A DNA stretch of 64,000 nucleotides from Nocardioides luti. Its GTDB lineage: Bacteria > Actinomycetota > Actinomycetes > Propionibacteriales > Nocardioidaceae. The notes below the pieces were generated by a model. The model saw nothing but the letters and a program-made list of their open reading frames with translations, searched no databases and was not told where the DNA came from. The first letter of the stretch is position 1, and each line of letters opens with the position of its first letter. Location of the stretch: contig NZ_JACKXE010000001.1 in the NCBI RefSeq assembly GCF_014212315.1, positions 62,001-126,000 of the forward strand, in the 5' to 3' direction. Positions 47,331-55,512 of this stretch are shown here, piece by piece. The translations under genes were made by a program, and so were the position numbers.

Positions 47331-49001
47331 CTACCTGACCCGGACCATCTTGGTGAGGGTCGCGCCGGTCAGCGTCGACGAGCCGGCGTAGCGGAACCGC
47401 AGCTTCATCGGACCGGGCTCGAGGTGGCGCAGCGCGAAGTTGCGGGTGCCGGTGCGCACCGGCACCTCCTTGAGGACGACGCCGTGCGAGAGGACCTGGA
47501 CGGTGCCGGAGACGACGTCGACGCCGTCGGCCGCGAGCCGCAGCACCAGGTCGAGGCGGCCGTGGCCGGGGTGCGTGGAGCGCACGCGGATCGTCGGGCG
47601 GCTCTTGACCAGCGTCGTCGCCGCGGTCGGCTGGACGAGCGGGGTGTACCCGGCCCGGGTGACGGTGACCGAGGCCGCGATCCGCTGGCCGAGGTCCTCG
47701 GGGCCCAGGACGTACGTCGTCCCGGTGACGCCCTCGACGGGCAGCCCGCCGCGGAACCACGTGATCGTCGCCGTGGCGTCGGTGGCGGGTGACCAGGACC
47801 CGGGGTCGAGCGTCAGCGACTCGCCGAGCCGCGGGCTGCCGGTCAGCGTCGGAGCGTGCTTGACGACGAAGTCGGCGAGGGCGACCGGGTCGGTCGGCGC
47901 CGTGACGACGGCGACGTCGTCGTACCCGGCCCGGGAGGCCGTGACCCGGACGGTGAGCACGTGGTCGACGTCGTCGGGGGTGGGGGAGTAGGTGGTGGCG
48001 GTCGCGCCGTCGATCGGCGCGCCGTCGCGCAGCCACTGGTAGGCGAGGGACGGCGAGGCCGGGTCCCAGGTGCCGGCGGTGACGCTGAGGACCTGGTCGA
48101 CGGTGGCCTCACCGCTGAGGACGGGCGCGACGGTGCTGCTCAGGACGCCCGACTCGACGACCGGCGTCTTCGTCGACACGGCCGTCGCGGCCGGGAAGCC
48201 GGCGCGGCTGGCGGTGACGGCGACCTGGATCCGCTTGCCCTTCTCGTCGGCCCGCAGCGTCAGGGTGGCCTTGGTCGCTCGGGTGATCGGCTCGCCGCCG
48301 GCCTTCCACGCGTAGGAGTAGGTCGTGTCGGTGCTGGCGGGGCTCCACGAGCCGGTGGTGGCCGTCAGGACGCCGCCGACCTTGGTGTCGCCGGAGACCG
48401 TCGGCTTGGCGGTGTTGTCGAAGGACACGTCGTTGAAGTGCACGAAGCCGCTCGGCCAGCTGCCGCCGGCACGCGTGATCCGGGCCCAGGAGAAGTCGCC
48501 GCCCCAGCTGTCCTGGGACACGATGATCTCGTCCTCGGAGATCACCTTCTCGACGTACGCCACGTGGCCCGCGGACCCGGCCGGGCGGACGTTCTCCGCC
48601 CACCAGGCCACCGCGCCGACCTTCGGGACGTCGTCGGTAATCTCCTTGTTGTAGAGACCCCAGTACTCCGCGTTGCCGCCCCCGGACCACGGCCGCTCGT
48701 TCGGCAGCCCGCTGTGCACCATCCGGTACGCCGCGTAGTTGGTGCAGTTGTGGCCGGAGTACATCCGCCAGTACATCGTCCCGTTGGCCGCGGCGTACCC
48801 CGCGCTGCCCATGCCCTGGCTCTTGCAGCTCGCGTAGCCGCTGCACAGGAGCGTCATGCTCCGGGCGACCGGGACGGCCAGCTCCTGGGGCTTGTCGTCG
48901 GTGAGGCTCGAGCCCTTGTCGGCGGTCGCGGGCGCGACGCCGAGGCTGCCGAGCAGCAGCGACGCGCAGAGCGCCACGACGGCGCGACGGAGAAGGGTCA
49001 C
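47331..49001 (-). CDS. Secreted CHAP-domain protein with Ig-like repeats
   Basis: A 556-residue exoprotein. The signal peptide MTLLRRAVVALCASLLLGSLGVAPATA is followed by a CHAP amidase/peptidase domain: Cys in HNCTNYAAYR and His in SAGHVAYVEKV, with DSWGGDFSW. Three repeats of about 95 residues then follow, each with SG-x-G-x-L, GSWSPA or GTWDPA, a Y-x-W core, and VTASRAGY, giving Ig-like beta domains. It likely cleaves peptidoglycan cross-links or stems outside the cell. A TACACT -10 box on the minus strand (49009-49014) sits seven bases before the GTG, so leaderless. Confidence 0.85.
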   Translation of the reverse strand: MTLLRRAVVALCASLLLGSLGVAPATADKGSSLTDDKPQELAVPVARSMTLLCSGYASCKSQGMGSAGYAAANGTMYWRMYSGHNCTNYAAYRMVHSGLPNERPWSGGGNAEYWGLYNKEITDDVPKVGAVAWWAENVRPAGSAGHVAYVEKVISEDEIIVSQDSWGGDFSWARITRAGGSWPSGFVHFNDVSFDNTAKPTVSGDTKVGGVLTATTGSWSPASTDTTYSYAWKAGGEPITRATKATLTLRADEKGKRIQVAVTASRAGFPAATAVSTKTPVVESGVLSSTVAPVLSGEATVDQVLSVTAGTWDPASPSLAYQWLRDGAPIDGATATTYSPTPDDVDHVLTVRVTASRAGYDDVAVVTAPTDPVALADFVVKHAPTLTGSPRLGESLTLDPGSWSPATDATATITWFRGGLPVEGVTGTTYVLGPEDLGQRIAASVTVTRAGYTPLVQPTAATTLVKSRPTIRVRSTHPGHGRLDLVLRLAADGVDVVSGTVQVLSHGVVLKEVPVRTGTRNFALRHLEPGPMKLRFRYAGSSTLTGATLTKMVRVR

Positions 49002-49108
49002 GGGTGGGAGTGTAGGGACGAATGTGACGTGAGTGAAGAGTTCGTCGGAATGTCAACCTTGTAATTCGGCGTGTCGCCGATTGGTCGAGATTTCCGGGCC
49101 GCGCTCCC

Positions 49109-50116
49109 TCAGAGGCGGACCAGCATCTTGCCGGTGTTCGCGCCGCGCATCAGGTCCAGGAAGGCGTCGACCGCATGGTCGAGGCCGTCGACGACGGTCT
49201 CGCGGCTGGTGAGCCGGCCCTCGGCCACCCACGCGCCGGCGCGGCGGTAGAACTCGCCGGCCAGGTCGGCGTGGTCGGTCACGATGAAGCCGCGCAGGGT
49301 CAGCCGCTTGCTGACGATCATCATCATGTTGCGGGGTCCGGGCGTCGGCTGCTCGTCGTTGTACTGCGCGATGGCGCCGCAGGCGGCGATCCGGCCGTTG
49401 TCGTTGAGGTGGAACATCGCGGCCTCGAGGTGGTCGCCGCCGACGTTGTCGAAGTAGACGTCGAAGGGGGCGTGCGGCGTGAGCAGCTTGCCGACCGGGC
49501 CGTCCTTGTAGTTGACCGCGGCGTCGAAGCCGAGCTCGTCGGTCAGCCAGGCGACCTTCTCGGCGGAGCCGGCGGTGCCGACCACCTTCGAGGCGCCCAG
49601 CAGCTTCGCGAGCTGGCCGGCGACCGAGCCGACCGCGCCCGCGGCGCCCGACACGAGGACCGCGTCGTCCTCCTGGAGGCCGGCCACGCGGGTGAGGCCG
49701 GCGTACGCCGTCAGGCCCGGCATGCCGAGCACGCCGAGGTGCGCCGAGGCCGGCACCTGCGCGACGTCGACCTTGCGGACCGCGGCGACCGGCAGCAGGG
49801 CGTGCGCGCGCCACCCGGCCTGGTGCAGCACGGTGTCGCCGACCGCCAGCGACGCCTCGGCTCCGTCGCCGAGGGCCACGACCTCGCCCACGGCGCCGCC
49901 GTCCATGGGCTCACCGAGCTGGAACGGGGGGACGTAGGACTTCACGTCGTTCATGCGTCCGCGCATGTACGGGTCGACGGACATCACGGTGTTGCGGACC
50001 AGCACCTGGCCCGGCTCGGGGTCCGGCAGCTCGACGTCGACGAGGCGGAAGTTCTCCGCGGTGGGCCAGCCGGAGGGACGTGAGGCGAGGTGGACCTCGC
50101 GGGTCGAGGTGGTCAT
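49109..50116 (-). CDS. NADP-dependent medium-chain reductase (PTGR/curA-like)
   Basis: A 335-residue zinc-independent medium-chain dehydrogenase/reductase. The nucleotide-binding signature is VLVSGAAGAVGSVAGQLAKLLG, and the N-terminal domain has VRNTVMSVDPYMRGRMND, typical of leukotriene-B4 dehydrogenase/curcumin-reductase relatives. It reduces activated double bonds of enones. A GAGGAT -10-like box on the minus strand (50123-50128) is six bases from the ATG. It is adjacent to the small-protein gene at 50296, divergently oriented. Confidence 0.86.
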   Translation of the reverse strand: MTTSTREVHLASRPSGWPTAENFRLVDVELPDPEPGQVLVRNTVMSVDPYMRGRMNDVKSYVPPFQLGEPMDGGAVGEVVALGDGAEASLAVGDTVLHQAGWRAHALLPVAAVRKVDVAQVPASAHLGVLGMPGLTAYAGLTRVAGLQEDDAVLVSGAAGAVGSVAGQLAKLLGASKVVGTAGSAEKVAWLTDELGFDAAVNYKDGPVGKLLTPHAPFDVYFDNVGGDHLEAAMFHLNDNGRIAACGAIAQYNDEQPTPGPRNMMMIVSKRLTLRGFIVTDHADLAGEFYRRAGAWVAEGRLTSRETVVDGLDHAVDAFLDLMRGANTGKMLVRL

Positions 50117-50183
50117 GACCCGATCCTCTCAGGCGCCACGCCGGGCCCGGGTGGTGGGCGACGTCACGTCGTCGGCGAGGAAT

Positions 50184-50286
50184 GTCCGGCGGCTCCGGAC
50201 GCTTAGGATGTAAGAGTCGCTGACGCGGCCACAGTCATTACAGAAGATCACACACACAGCGACCCGGGGACCGGGTCGAAGGGGGA
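50184..50286 (+). promoter_or_regulatory. Promoter and structured leader of the 47-residue gene
   Basis: TAGGAT at 50204-50209 is a -10 candidate. A hairpin GTCCGG/CCGGAC (50184-50200) lies upstream. In the leader, CGACCCGG (50260-50267) and CCGGGTCG (50271-50278) form a perfect eight-pair stem with a GGA loop immediately before the AAGGGGGA ribosome-binding site (50279-50286). A stem so close to the site could influence translation. Confidence 0.45.
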
Positions 50287-50295
50287 TGGACCATC

Positions 50296-50439
50296 ATGAA
50301 CACCCAGCTGCACCTGGCCTACGGGATCGTCGACATGCGGGCGCGCTCCGACCAGGACCAGGCCCTGCTGCGCGACGTCGCCCTGGCCCGCCAGGACGCC
50401 CGCCGCGCGCGCCGCGCCGGCCGCCAGCGCACCCGCTGA
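50296..50439 (+). CDS. Small basic protein, 47 residues, function unknown
   Basis: The ATG at 50296 follows the ribosome-binding site GGGGGA. The product is MNTQLHLAYGIVDMRARSD then a helical, Arg-rich stretch ([27 protein letters not shown]). Third codon positions are G/C-rich, as expected for real genes here. A longer overlapping frame from 50286 is rejected because it lacks a usable site. It may bind nucleic acid or a membrane surface, but nothing points to a specific role. A four-copy repeat array begins three bases after the stop. Confidence 0.55.
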   Translation: MNTQLHLAYGIVDMRARSDQDQALLRDVALARQDARRARRAGRQRTR

Positions 50440-50441
50440 CA

Positions 50442-50576
50442 CCGACTCGGCGCATCTGCAGAACCTGAGGGTGCCGAGTCGGCGCATCTGCAGACGGAGG
50501 CGCGCTCGACCGGCCCCGATTTCTGCATCAGCGCCGACTCGGCGCCCCAACAATCTGCAGTAGCGCCGACTCGGCG
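50442..50576. repeat. Four-copy inverted/direct repeat array
   Basis: Copies 1 and 2 (50442-50462 and 50474-50494) read CCGA(C/G)TCGGCGC then ATCTGCAGA. Copies 3 and 4 (about 50522-50542 and 50554-50576) are the same motif in reverse orientation: TCTGCA then a short spacer then GCGCCGACTCGG. Palindromic GCCGA-TCGGC cores let neighbouring copies pair. This is a third REP-like family between the small-protein gene and the terminator. Confidence 0.65.
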
Positions 50577-50590
50577 TGCTTCGGACGTGA

Positions 50591-50620
50591 CGAACCCCGG
50601 ACCAGGTGGTCCGGGGTTCG
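50591..50620. terminator. Strong hairpin terminator
   Basis: CGAACCCCGGACC (50591-50603) and GGTCCGGGGTTCG (50608-50620) are perfect 13-base arms with an AGGT loop. It lies between the plus-strand small-protein region and the minus-strand HesB-like gene and is likely used by both strands. Confidence 0.7.
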
Positions 50621-50639
50621 TCGTACGTCGGGGGGTGCG

Positions 50640-50927
50640 TCAGGCCTGGAGGCCCAGCGCGAACTCCACGCGACCCTCGGGGTCGACGGCGGCGTCGAGG
50701 ACCTTGTCCTCGAGCATGACGGCGGCGCCCTGGTCGAGGTAGACCGTCGCGCCGTCCTGGTCGACCGTCTGGTCGCCCGGCTCGGGCGCGGCGGCGGCCG
50801 TGACCTCGAAGGTCGGCTCGCCGGCGGCCTGCTCGGTGGTGATCCGCAGGCCGGTGGTGTCCTCGAGGCCGGGCTGCGTGGTGATGTCCTTGACGATCGT
50901 GCTGGCGTTCTCGGTGAGGGTGAGCAT
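50640..50927 (-). CDS. HesB/IscA-fold protein lacking cysteines
   Basis: A 95-residue protein. MLTLTENASTIVKDITTQP matches the first strand/helix of HesB/IscA/ErpA proteins, and VYLDQGAAVMLEDKVLDAAVDPEG matches the second half of the fold. The conserved cluster cysteines of IscA (near positions 35 and 99-101) are absent; I find no cysteine at all. It cannot be a normal A-type carrier, so a different role is likely. The ATG at 50927 follows an AGGCGAG site; a longer frame to 50993 is less likely. Confidence 0.7.
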   Translation of the reverse strand: MLTLTENASTIVKDITTQPGLEDTTGLRITTEQAAGEPTFEVTAAAAPEPGDQTVDQDGATVYLDQGAAVMLEDKVLDAAVDPEGRVEFALGLQA

Positions 50928-51046
50928 GTACTCGCCTTTCCGGTTCGGCTGCAGGGAAGCGTCCACCGTCCCCGACGCGTCCGCCTGATGCAAACGCGGA
51001 CCCGTCCCGGGCGTGTCATGGCTGGCCGCTCTGGCAGGCTGTCGCC

Positions 51047-51484
51047 ATGAGCGACCCGACCCCCGACCCCACCCTGCGCAGCATCGACCTGACCCGGATC
51101 GGCGAGCGGCGCTACAAGGCCACGAACGGGCGCGGCGGCCAGCTGCCGATCGGCTCCGGTGACGACCCGGACTTCACGCCGGTCGAGCTGCTCCTCGCGG
51201 CGCTCGCGGGCTGCGGCGCCGTCGACCTGGACCACATCACCGGCAAGCGCGCCGAGCCGGTGCGGTTCGACGCCACCGCCGAGGGCCACAAGGTCCGCGA
51301 CGAGCAGGGCAGCCACCTCGTCGGGCTGCGCGTGACCTTCGACGTGATCTTCCCCGAGGGCGAGGACGGCGACCGGGCCCGTGAGGTCGTGCCGCGCACC
51401 CTCCAGCAGATCCAGGACCGGCTCTGCACCGTCGGTCGGACCGTGGCGCTCGGCGAGCCGGTCGCGTACGTCGAGAAGGCCTGA
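51047..51484 (+). CDS. OsmC-family peroxiredoxin-like protein
   Basis: A 145-residue protein. The two OsmC cysteines are Cys56 (ALAGCGAVD) and Cys127 (QDRLCTVGRT). These are redox-active in OsmC/Ohr proteins, which reduce organic hydroperoxides. CAGGCT at 51035-51040 lies six bases before the ATG, suggesting leaderless transcription. The SDR gene follows three bases after the stop, so an operon is likely. Confidence 0.87.
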   Translation: MSDPTPDPTLRSIDLTRIGERRYKATNGRGGQLPIGSGDDPDFTPVELLLAALAGCGAVDLDHITGKRAEPVRFDATAEGHKVRDEQGSHLVGLRVTFDVIFPEGEDGDRAREVVPRTLQQIQDRLCTVGRTVALGEPVAYVEKA

Positions 51485-51487
51485 CCG

Positions 51488-52399
51488 GTGGCGCGGGCGG
51501 CCCGCACCGGGCCGTGGACCGCGGTGCCGCCCCAGCACGGCCGGCGCTTCGTCGTCACCGGCGCCAGCGGGGGCATCGGCCTCGAGACGACCCGGCGTCT
51601 CGTCCCGGCCGGCGCCCACGTCGTGCTCGCCGTCCGGGACCCGGAGAAGGGCGAGCGGGTCGCGGCGCCGCTGCGCGCCTCGCTCGTCGGCAGCGTGGAG
51701 GTCGCCCGGCTCGACGTGGCCGACCTGTCCTCGGTGCGCGCCTTCGCGGACGCCGTCGGCCCGGTCGACGTGCTCGTCAACAACGCCGGCGTGCTCGGGC
51801 TGCCCTTCTCCCGCACGGTCGACGGCTTCGAGACCCAGCTCGCCACCAACCACCTCGGCCACTTCGCCCTGACCAACCTGCTGCTGCCCCGGCTGACCGA
51901 CCGGGTCGTCGTGGTCGCCTCCGCTTCGCACCGCGGCGGCGACCTGGACGTCACCGACCTGGACTGGTCGCGGCGCGGCTACCGCCCGTACGCCGCCTAC
52001 GCCGCGTCGAAGCTCGCCAACCTGCTGTTCGTGGCCGAGCTGCAGCGCCGCCTCACGGCCGCCGGGTCCACGCTGCGCGTCACCGCGGCCCACCCCGGCT
52101 ACACGTCCACCGGGATCCAGGGCGGCACCGGCAACGCCGCCTTCACCCGGCTCGCCCAGGTCGGCAACGCGCTCCTGGGCATGCCCGCCTGGCAGGGCGC
52201 GCTGCCCACGCTCTACGCCGCGACCATGGACCTGCCCGGCAACAGCTACGTCGGGCCGCACCGGGCCCGCGAGCTGAACGGCTGGCCGACGCTGGTCGGA
52301 CGGTCCCGGACGGCCAGCGACCCCGACCTCGCCCGGGAGCTGTGGGCGGCGTCGGAGCGGCTGACGGGTGTCGCGTGGGCCCTCGGCGGACCCGGCTGA
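51488..52399 (+). CDS. Short-chain dehydrogenase/reductase
   Basis: A 303-residue SDR. The cofactor motif is VVTGASGGIGLET, NNAG is at VLVNNAGVLG, and the catalytic YxxxK is in YAAYAASKLANLL, with the preceding Ser in VVVASASHRGG. The C-terminal part is like retinol dehydrogenase/WW-domain oxidoreductase relatives. The substrate is unknown. It starts with GTG, three bases after osmC. Confidence 0.87.
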   Translation: MARAARTGPWTAVPPQHGRRFVVTGASGGIGLETTRRLVPAGAHVVLAVRDPEKGERVAAPLRASLVGSVEVARLDVADLSSVRAFADAVGPVDVLVNNAGVLGLPFSRTVDGFETQLATNHLGHFALTNLLLPRLTDRVVVVASASHRGGDLDVTDLDWSRRGYRPYAAYAASKLANLLFVAELQRRLTAAGSTLRVTAAHPGYTSTGIQGGTGNAAFTRLAQVGNALLGMPAWQGALPTLYAATMDLPGNSYVGPHRARELNGWPTLVGRSRTASDPDLARELWAASERLTGVAWALGGPG

Positions 52400-52406
52400 G
52401 CGAGGG

Positions 52407-53099
52407 CTACTCGGCGGTGACCGAGGTGATCTCGACCTTGTCCTTGGGCGAGCCGTCGGGGCCGCCGTCGGTGGTGCCCTTGTCGGCGATCGCCTTGACG
52501 ACCTTCAGGCCGGCCTCGTCGATGGTGCCGAAGACGGTGTACGACGGGGGCAGCGGGCTGTCGCCGTACACGATGAAGAACTGCGAGCCGTTGGTGTTGG
52601 GGCCGGCGTTGGCCATGGCGAGCGTGCCGGGGCCGTAGGTCTCGGTGCCGTCGAGCTCGTCGTCGAACGCGTAGCCGGGACCCCCCGAGCCGGTGGCCGT
52701 CGGGTCGCCGCACTGCAGGACGAAGATGCCCTGCGTGGTGAGGCGGTGGCACTCGGTGTCGTCGAAGTAGCCCTGGTCGGCCAGCGAGACGAACGAGTTG
52801 ACCGTGCAGGGCGTCTTGTCGGCGTCCAACGTGGCCGCGATGTCCCCGGCGTTCGTGGCGATCGTGGCCGCGACCTCGCCGCTGACCGCCGCCTTGTCCG
52901 GCGGCAGGTCGACCTTCTTGGCCGGTGCCTGGCCGTCGGCGGTGTAGGTGCACGCCGGGCCGGTGGCCTCGCGGGTCGGGGCGGAGGCCTTGCTGGTCGG
53001 GGCCGTGTCCGTGGCGCTCGACGAGTCGTCCGAGGAGCAGCCGGCGAGGGCGAGGACGGCCACGCAGGTGGCCAGGGCGGCGAGGGGTCGCTTCAGCAT
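52407..53099 (-). CDS. Lipoprotein cyclophilin-type peptidyl-prolyl isomerase
   Basis: A 230-residue lipoprotein. MLKRPLAALATCVAVLALAGC gives a lipobox Cys at residue 21; a Ser/Thr/Ala-rich linker follows. The cyclophilin domain has CTVNSFVSLADQGYFDDTECHRL, GIFVLQCGDPTATG and NTNGSQFFIVYGD. The usual catalytic Arg (in FHRxxxxF) is replaced: the motif reads CHRLTTQGIFVLQ, so the Arg is present but the neighbourhood is divergent. It should catalyse proline isomerisation during extracytoplasmic folding. A TACGAT -10 box on the minus strand (53107-53112) indicates a leaderless start. Confidence 0.86.
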   Translation of the reverse strand: MLKRPLAALATCVAVLALAGCSSDDSSSATDTAPTSKASAPTREATGPACTYTADGQAPAKKVDLPPDKAAVSGEVAATIATNAGDIAATLDADKTPCTVNSFVSLADQGYFDDTECHRLTTQGIFVLQCGDPTATGSGGPGYAFDDELDGTETYGPGTLAMANAGPNTNGSQFFIVYGDSPLPPSYTVFGTIDEAGLKVVKAIADKGTTDGGPDGSPKDKVEITSVTAE

Positions 53100-53123
53100 G
53101 GGGACGATCGTAGAGGGGCGGTC

Positions 53124-54185
53124 TCAGGCGTTCAGCCCGCGGGCCGCCACCCGCCACGCCCGCAGCTCGCCCGACTCCTCGGCGTACACCGTGTCCACGA
53201 GGTTCACCGCGGCGCACACGTGGTTGGGCACGACGTCGACCTGGCTGCCGAGAGGCGGCAGCGGGGCGCCGCCGAGGTCGACGACCGCGTGGTGCTCGGA
53301 CAGGAGGACGATCCGGGCGTCCGGGTGGTCGAGCAACCGCCCGAAGCCCGTGGCGTACGGCGCCCGGTCGGCGCCCAGCACCTTGCTCCCGGCGTCGAGC
53401 ACCACGCGGCCGTGCGCGTGGCTGACCACGGTGCTGCGGCAGGTCAGGGCGATGTCCTCGGGCGGGCAGCTCCCGAGCTCCCACTGCTGGGCGTCCCCGA
53501 AGACGTAGACGCCCGGGCGGAGCTCGCTCAGCACCCCCGTGTCGGCGTGGGCCAGGCTGGGCGTGGAGCCGCCGCTGAGCACCTCGGGCTCGAGGCCGAC
53601 CGCCCGCAGCGCCGCGGCGGCCCGGGCGAGGGCGTCGGCCTCGTCGGCCGCGGCGCCGGCGAGCGCGTCCGGGGCGTAGCTGTGGCCGGGGAACGTGAAG
53701 ACGCCGCGGACGCCCAGCCCGGTGCGGGTCGCGGTGGCGGCGACGGTGCCCGCCTCGTCGGGGGCGACCCCACTGCGGTGGTGGCCCGAGTCGACCTCGA
53801 CCAGCACCTCCGCCGTGGTGGCGCCGAGCAGCCGGGCCGCGTTGGCGACGCCCTCGACCGAGTCGACGCCGAAGGCGACCCGCGCGTCGATCGCGAGGTC
53901 CCGCAGGCGGGTCGCGCTCGCGTCGTCGAGCCAGAGGGGGTAGGCGATGAACACGTCGGTGACGCCGTTGCGGACGAAGGTCTCGGCCTCGCCGATCGTG
54001 GCGACGGTGATGCCGACCGCGCCCGAGGCGAGCTGCAGCCGGGCGATCTCGACGCTCTTGTGGGTCTTGACGTGCGGCCGCAGCGCCACGCCCGCGGTGG
54101 CGGCGTGCTCGGCGACGCGGCGGACGTTGCGGCGCAGCCGGGGCAGGTCGACCCGCAACCAGGGTGTCGAGGGGGTCGGCGCCAT
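53124..54185 (-). CDS. D-serine dehydratase / D-threonine aldolase-type PLP enzyme
   Basis: A 353-residue protein with an alanine-racemase-like N-terminal barrel. The PLP Lys is Lys40 in LRPHVKTHKSVE. GVFTFPGHSY and LSGGSTPSLAHA follow. Near the C-terminus, PNHVCAAVN provides a His-x-Cys pair, the zinc-binding pattern of eukaryotic-type D-serine dehydratase (DSD1), whereas D-threonine aldolases have His-x-Asp. So D-serine or a D-3-hydroxyamino acid is the more likely substrate. The ATG overlaps the aldo/keto reductase stop (TGATG). Confidence 0.8.
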   Translation of the reverse strand: MAPTPSTPWLRVDLPRLRRNVRRVAEHAATAGVALRPHVKTHKSVEIARLQLASGAVGITVATIGEAETFVRNGVTDVFIAYPLWLDDASATRLRDLAIDARVAFGVDSVEGVANAARLLGATTAEVLVEVDSGHHRSGVAPDEAGTVAATATRTGLGVRGVFTFPGHSYAPDALAGAAADEADALARAAAALRAVGLEPEVLSGGSTPSLAHADTGVLSELRPGVYVFGDAQQWELGSCPPEDIALTCRSTVVSHAHGRVVLDAGSKVLGADRAPYATGFGRLLDHPDARIVLLSEHHAVVDLGGAPLPPLGSQVDVVPNHVCAAVNLVDTVYAEESGELRAWRVAARGLNA

Positions 54186-55024
54186 CACTGCTCCTCGTGC
54201 GTGTCCGGGTCCCCGTCGAAGAGCCGGCCGTCCGGACGGCCGAGCGCCGTGATCGCCGCGACCTCGTCGTCGGTGAGCGCGAAGCCGAAGACGTCGAGGT
54301 TCTGCCGCTGGCGCTCGGGGGTGGCCGACTTGGGGATCGGCACCGAGCCGAGCTGCACCTGCCAGCGCAGGATCACCTGGCCCGGGGTGACGTCGTACTT
54401 CTCGGCGGCGGCGGCGACCGGCGGCTCGGTGAAGGGTGCCTGGCGCTTGCCCAGCGGGCTCCAGGACTCGGTGCGGATGCCGAGCCGCTCGTGCACGGCG
54501 CGCATCTCGACCTGGGGGAAGTAGGGGTGCAGCTCCACCTGGTTGACCACCGGCGTCACGCCGGTCTCGTCGATGATCCGGGTGAGGTGCTCCTCGGTGA
54601 AGTTCGAGACGCCGATCGAGCGGATCAGCCCCTCCTTCTGGAGGTCGACCAGCGCCCGCCACGCGTCGGGGTAGCGGCCCACGCCCGGGTTCGGCCAGTG
54701 GATCAGGTGCAGGTCGAGGTGGTCGAGGCCCAGCCGCTCCAGCGAGGCCCGCACGCTGAGCAGCGCGTCGTCGTAGGCGTGGTGGCGGCCGGGCAGCTTG
54801 CTGGTCACCACGATCTCGTCGCGCGGCACGCCGGAGCGGCGGATCGCCTCGCCGACCTCCTGCTCGTTGCCGTAGTTCACGGCCGTGTCGAGCAGGCGGT
54901 AGCCGTTCTCCAGCGCGGACACGACGGCGGAGATGCCGTCGTCGCCGGTGAGCGGGTAGGTGCCGAAGCCGATCGCCGGGATCGTGGTGCCGTCGTGGAG
55001 GGAGTACGTCGGGAGCTCAGCCAT
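54185..55024 (-). CDS. Aldo/keto reductase
   Basis: A 279-residue NADPH-dependent reductase. The catalytic tetrad is visible as Asp in LLDTAVNYGNE, Tyr in NYGNE, Lys in VVTSKLPG and His in LHLIHWPNPG. IPIPKSATPERQRQN is the cofactor-phosphate site. It is of the 2,5-diketo-gluconate reductase/AKR5 type. TAGATT on the minus strand (55032-55037) is seven bases from the ATG, so leaderless. It is first in an operon with the D-serine dehydratase-like gene. Confidence 0.9.
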   Translation of the reverse strand: MAELPTYSLHDGTTIPAIGFGTYPLTGDDGISAVVSALENGYRLLDTAVNYGNEQEVGEAIRRSGVPRDEIVVTSKLPGRHHAYDDALLSVRASLERLGLDHLDLHLIHWPNPGVGRYPDAWRALVDLQKEGLIRSIGVSNFTEEHLTRIIDETGVTPVVNQVELHPYFPQVEMRAVHERLGIRTESWSPLGKRQAPFTEPPVAAAAEKYDVTPGQVILRWQVQLGSVPIPKSATPERQRQNLDVFGFALTDDEVAAITALGRPDGRLFDGDPDTHEEQ

Positions 55025-55056
55025 GCCGCCCAATCTACGACGGGTCCGCGGCGGGC

Positions 55057-55512
55057 CTACGAGGACGCGGGCACGGCCGTGTGGTCGGGATCGCCGTGCG
55101 TGCGGCGGTCCTCCTTCATCTCCGCCTCGAACAGGTGGCGGCGACCGCCGACCAGCTCCTCGCGCGCCCGCTCCTCGAGCGAGCGGAACGCGGCGTAGTA
55201 GCCGTCGTCGTACTCCTCGACGACCTGGAAGGTCCAGCGGCCCTCGAGGATGTTGCGGCCCACCAGCTCGCGCTCGATCCGGTCCGCGAGCTCGGCGTGC
55301 CCGGCCTCGCGCAGCCCGTCGACGCCCTCGCCGAGGGTGAGGTCGGCGGTCCCGGACAGGCGGTGGAAGGCGTAGAGGTGGCCGCGCGCCGCCTCCACCG
55401 CCTCGAGCGCCTCGGAGACCTTGCCCAGCGCCTCGACGGTGGCGTCGGAGACGCCGTCGGGGCGGCGGTGCTCGGGGGAGGGGCGGTCGGCGTGGGCGGA
55501 CGGGTCGGTCAT
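55057..55512 (-). CDS. Hypothetical acidic/helical protein
   Basis: A 151-residue protein with no signal peptide. The central part (SDATVEALGKVSEALEAVEAARGHLYAFHRLSG) is strongly helical, and the remainder includes RIERELVGRNILEGRWTFQVVEEYDDGYYAAF. I know similar actinobacterial proteins of unknown function but cannot name the family with confidence. The ATG overlaps the preceding gene's stop by four bases (ATGA), so the two are translationally coupled. Confidence 0.7.
   Translation of the reverse strand: MTDPSAHADRPSPEHRRPDGVSDATVEALGKVSEALEAVEAARGHLYAFHRLSGTADLTLGEGVDGLREAGHAELADRIERELVGRNILEGRWTFQVVEEYDDGYYAAFRSLEERAREELVGGRRHLFEAEMKEDRRTHGDPDHTAVPASS

Noticed and set aside
50286..50468. 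Alternative 60-residue frame overlapping the 47-residue gene
   Set aside because: It is out of frame with the well-placed ribosome-binding site and runs into the downstream repeat array; the 47-residue frame has better codon use.
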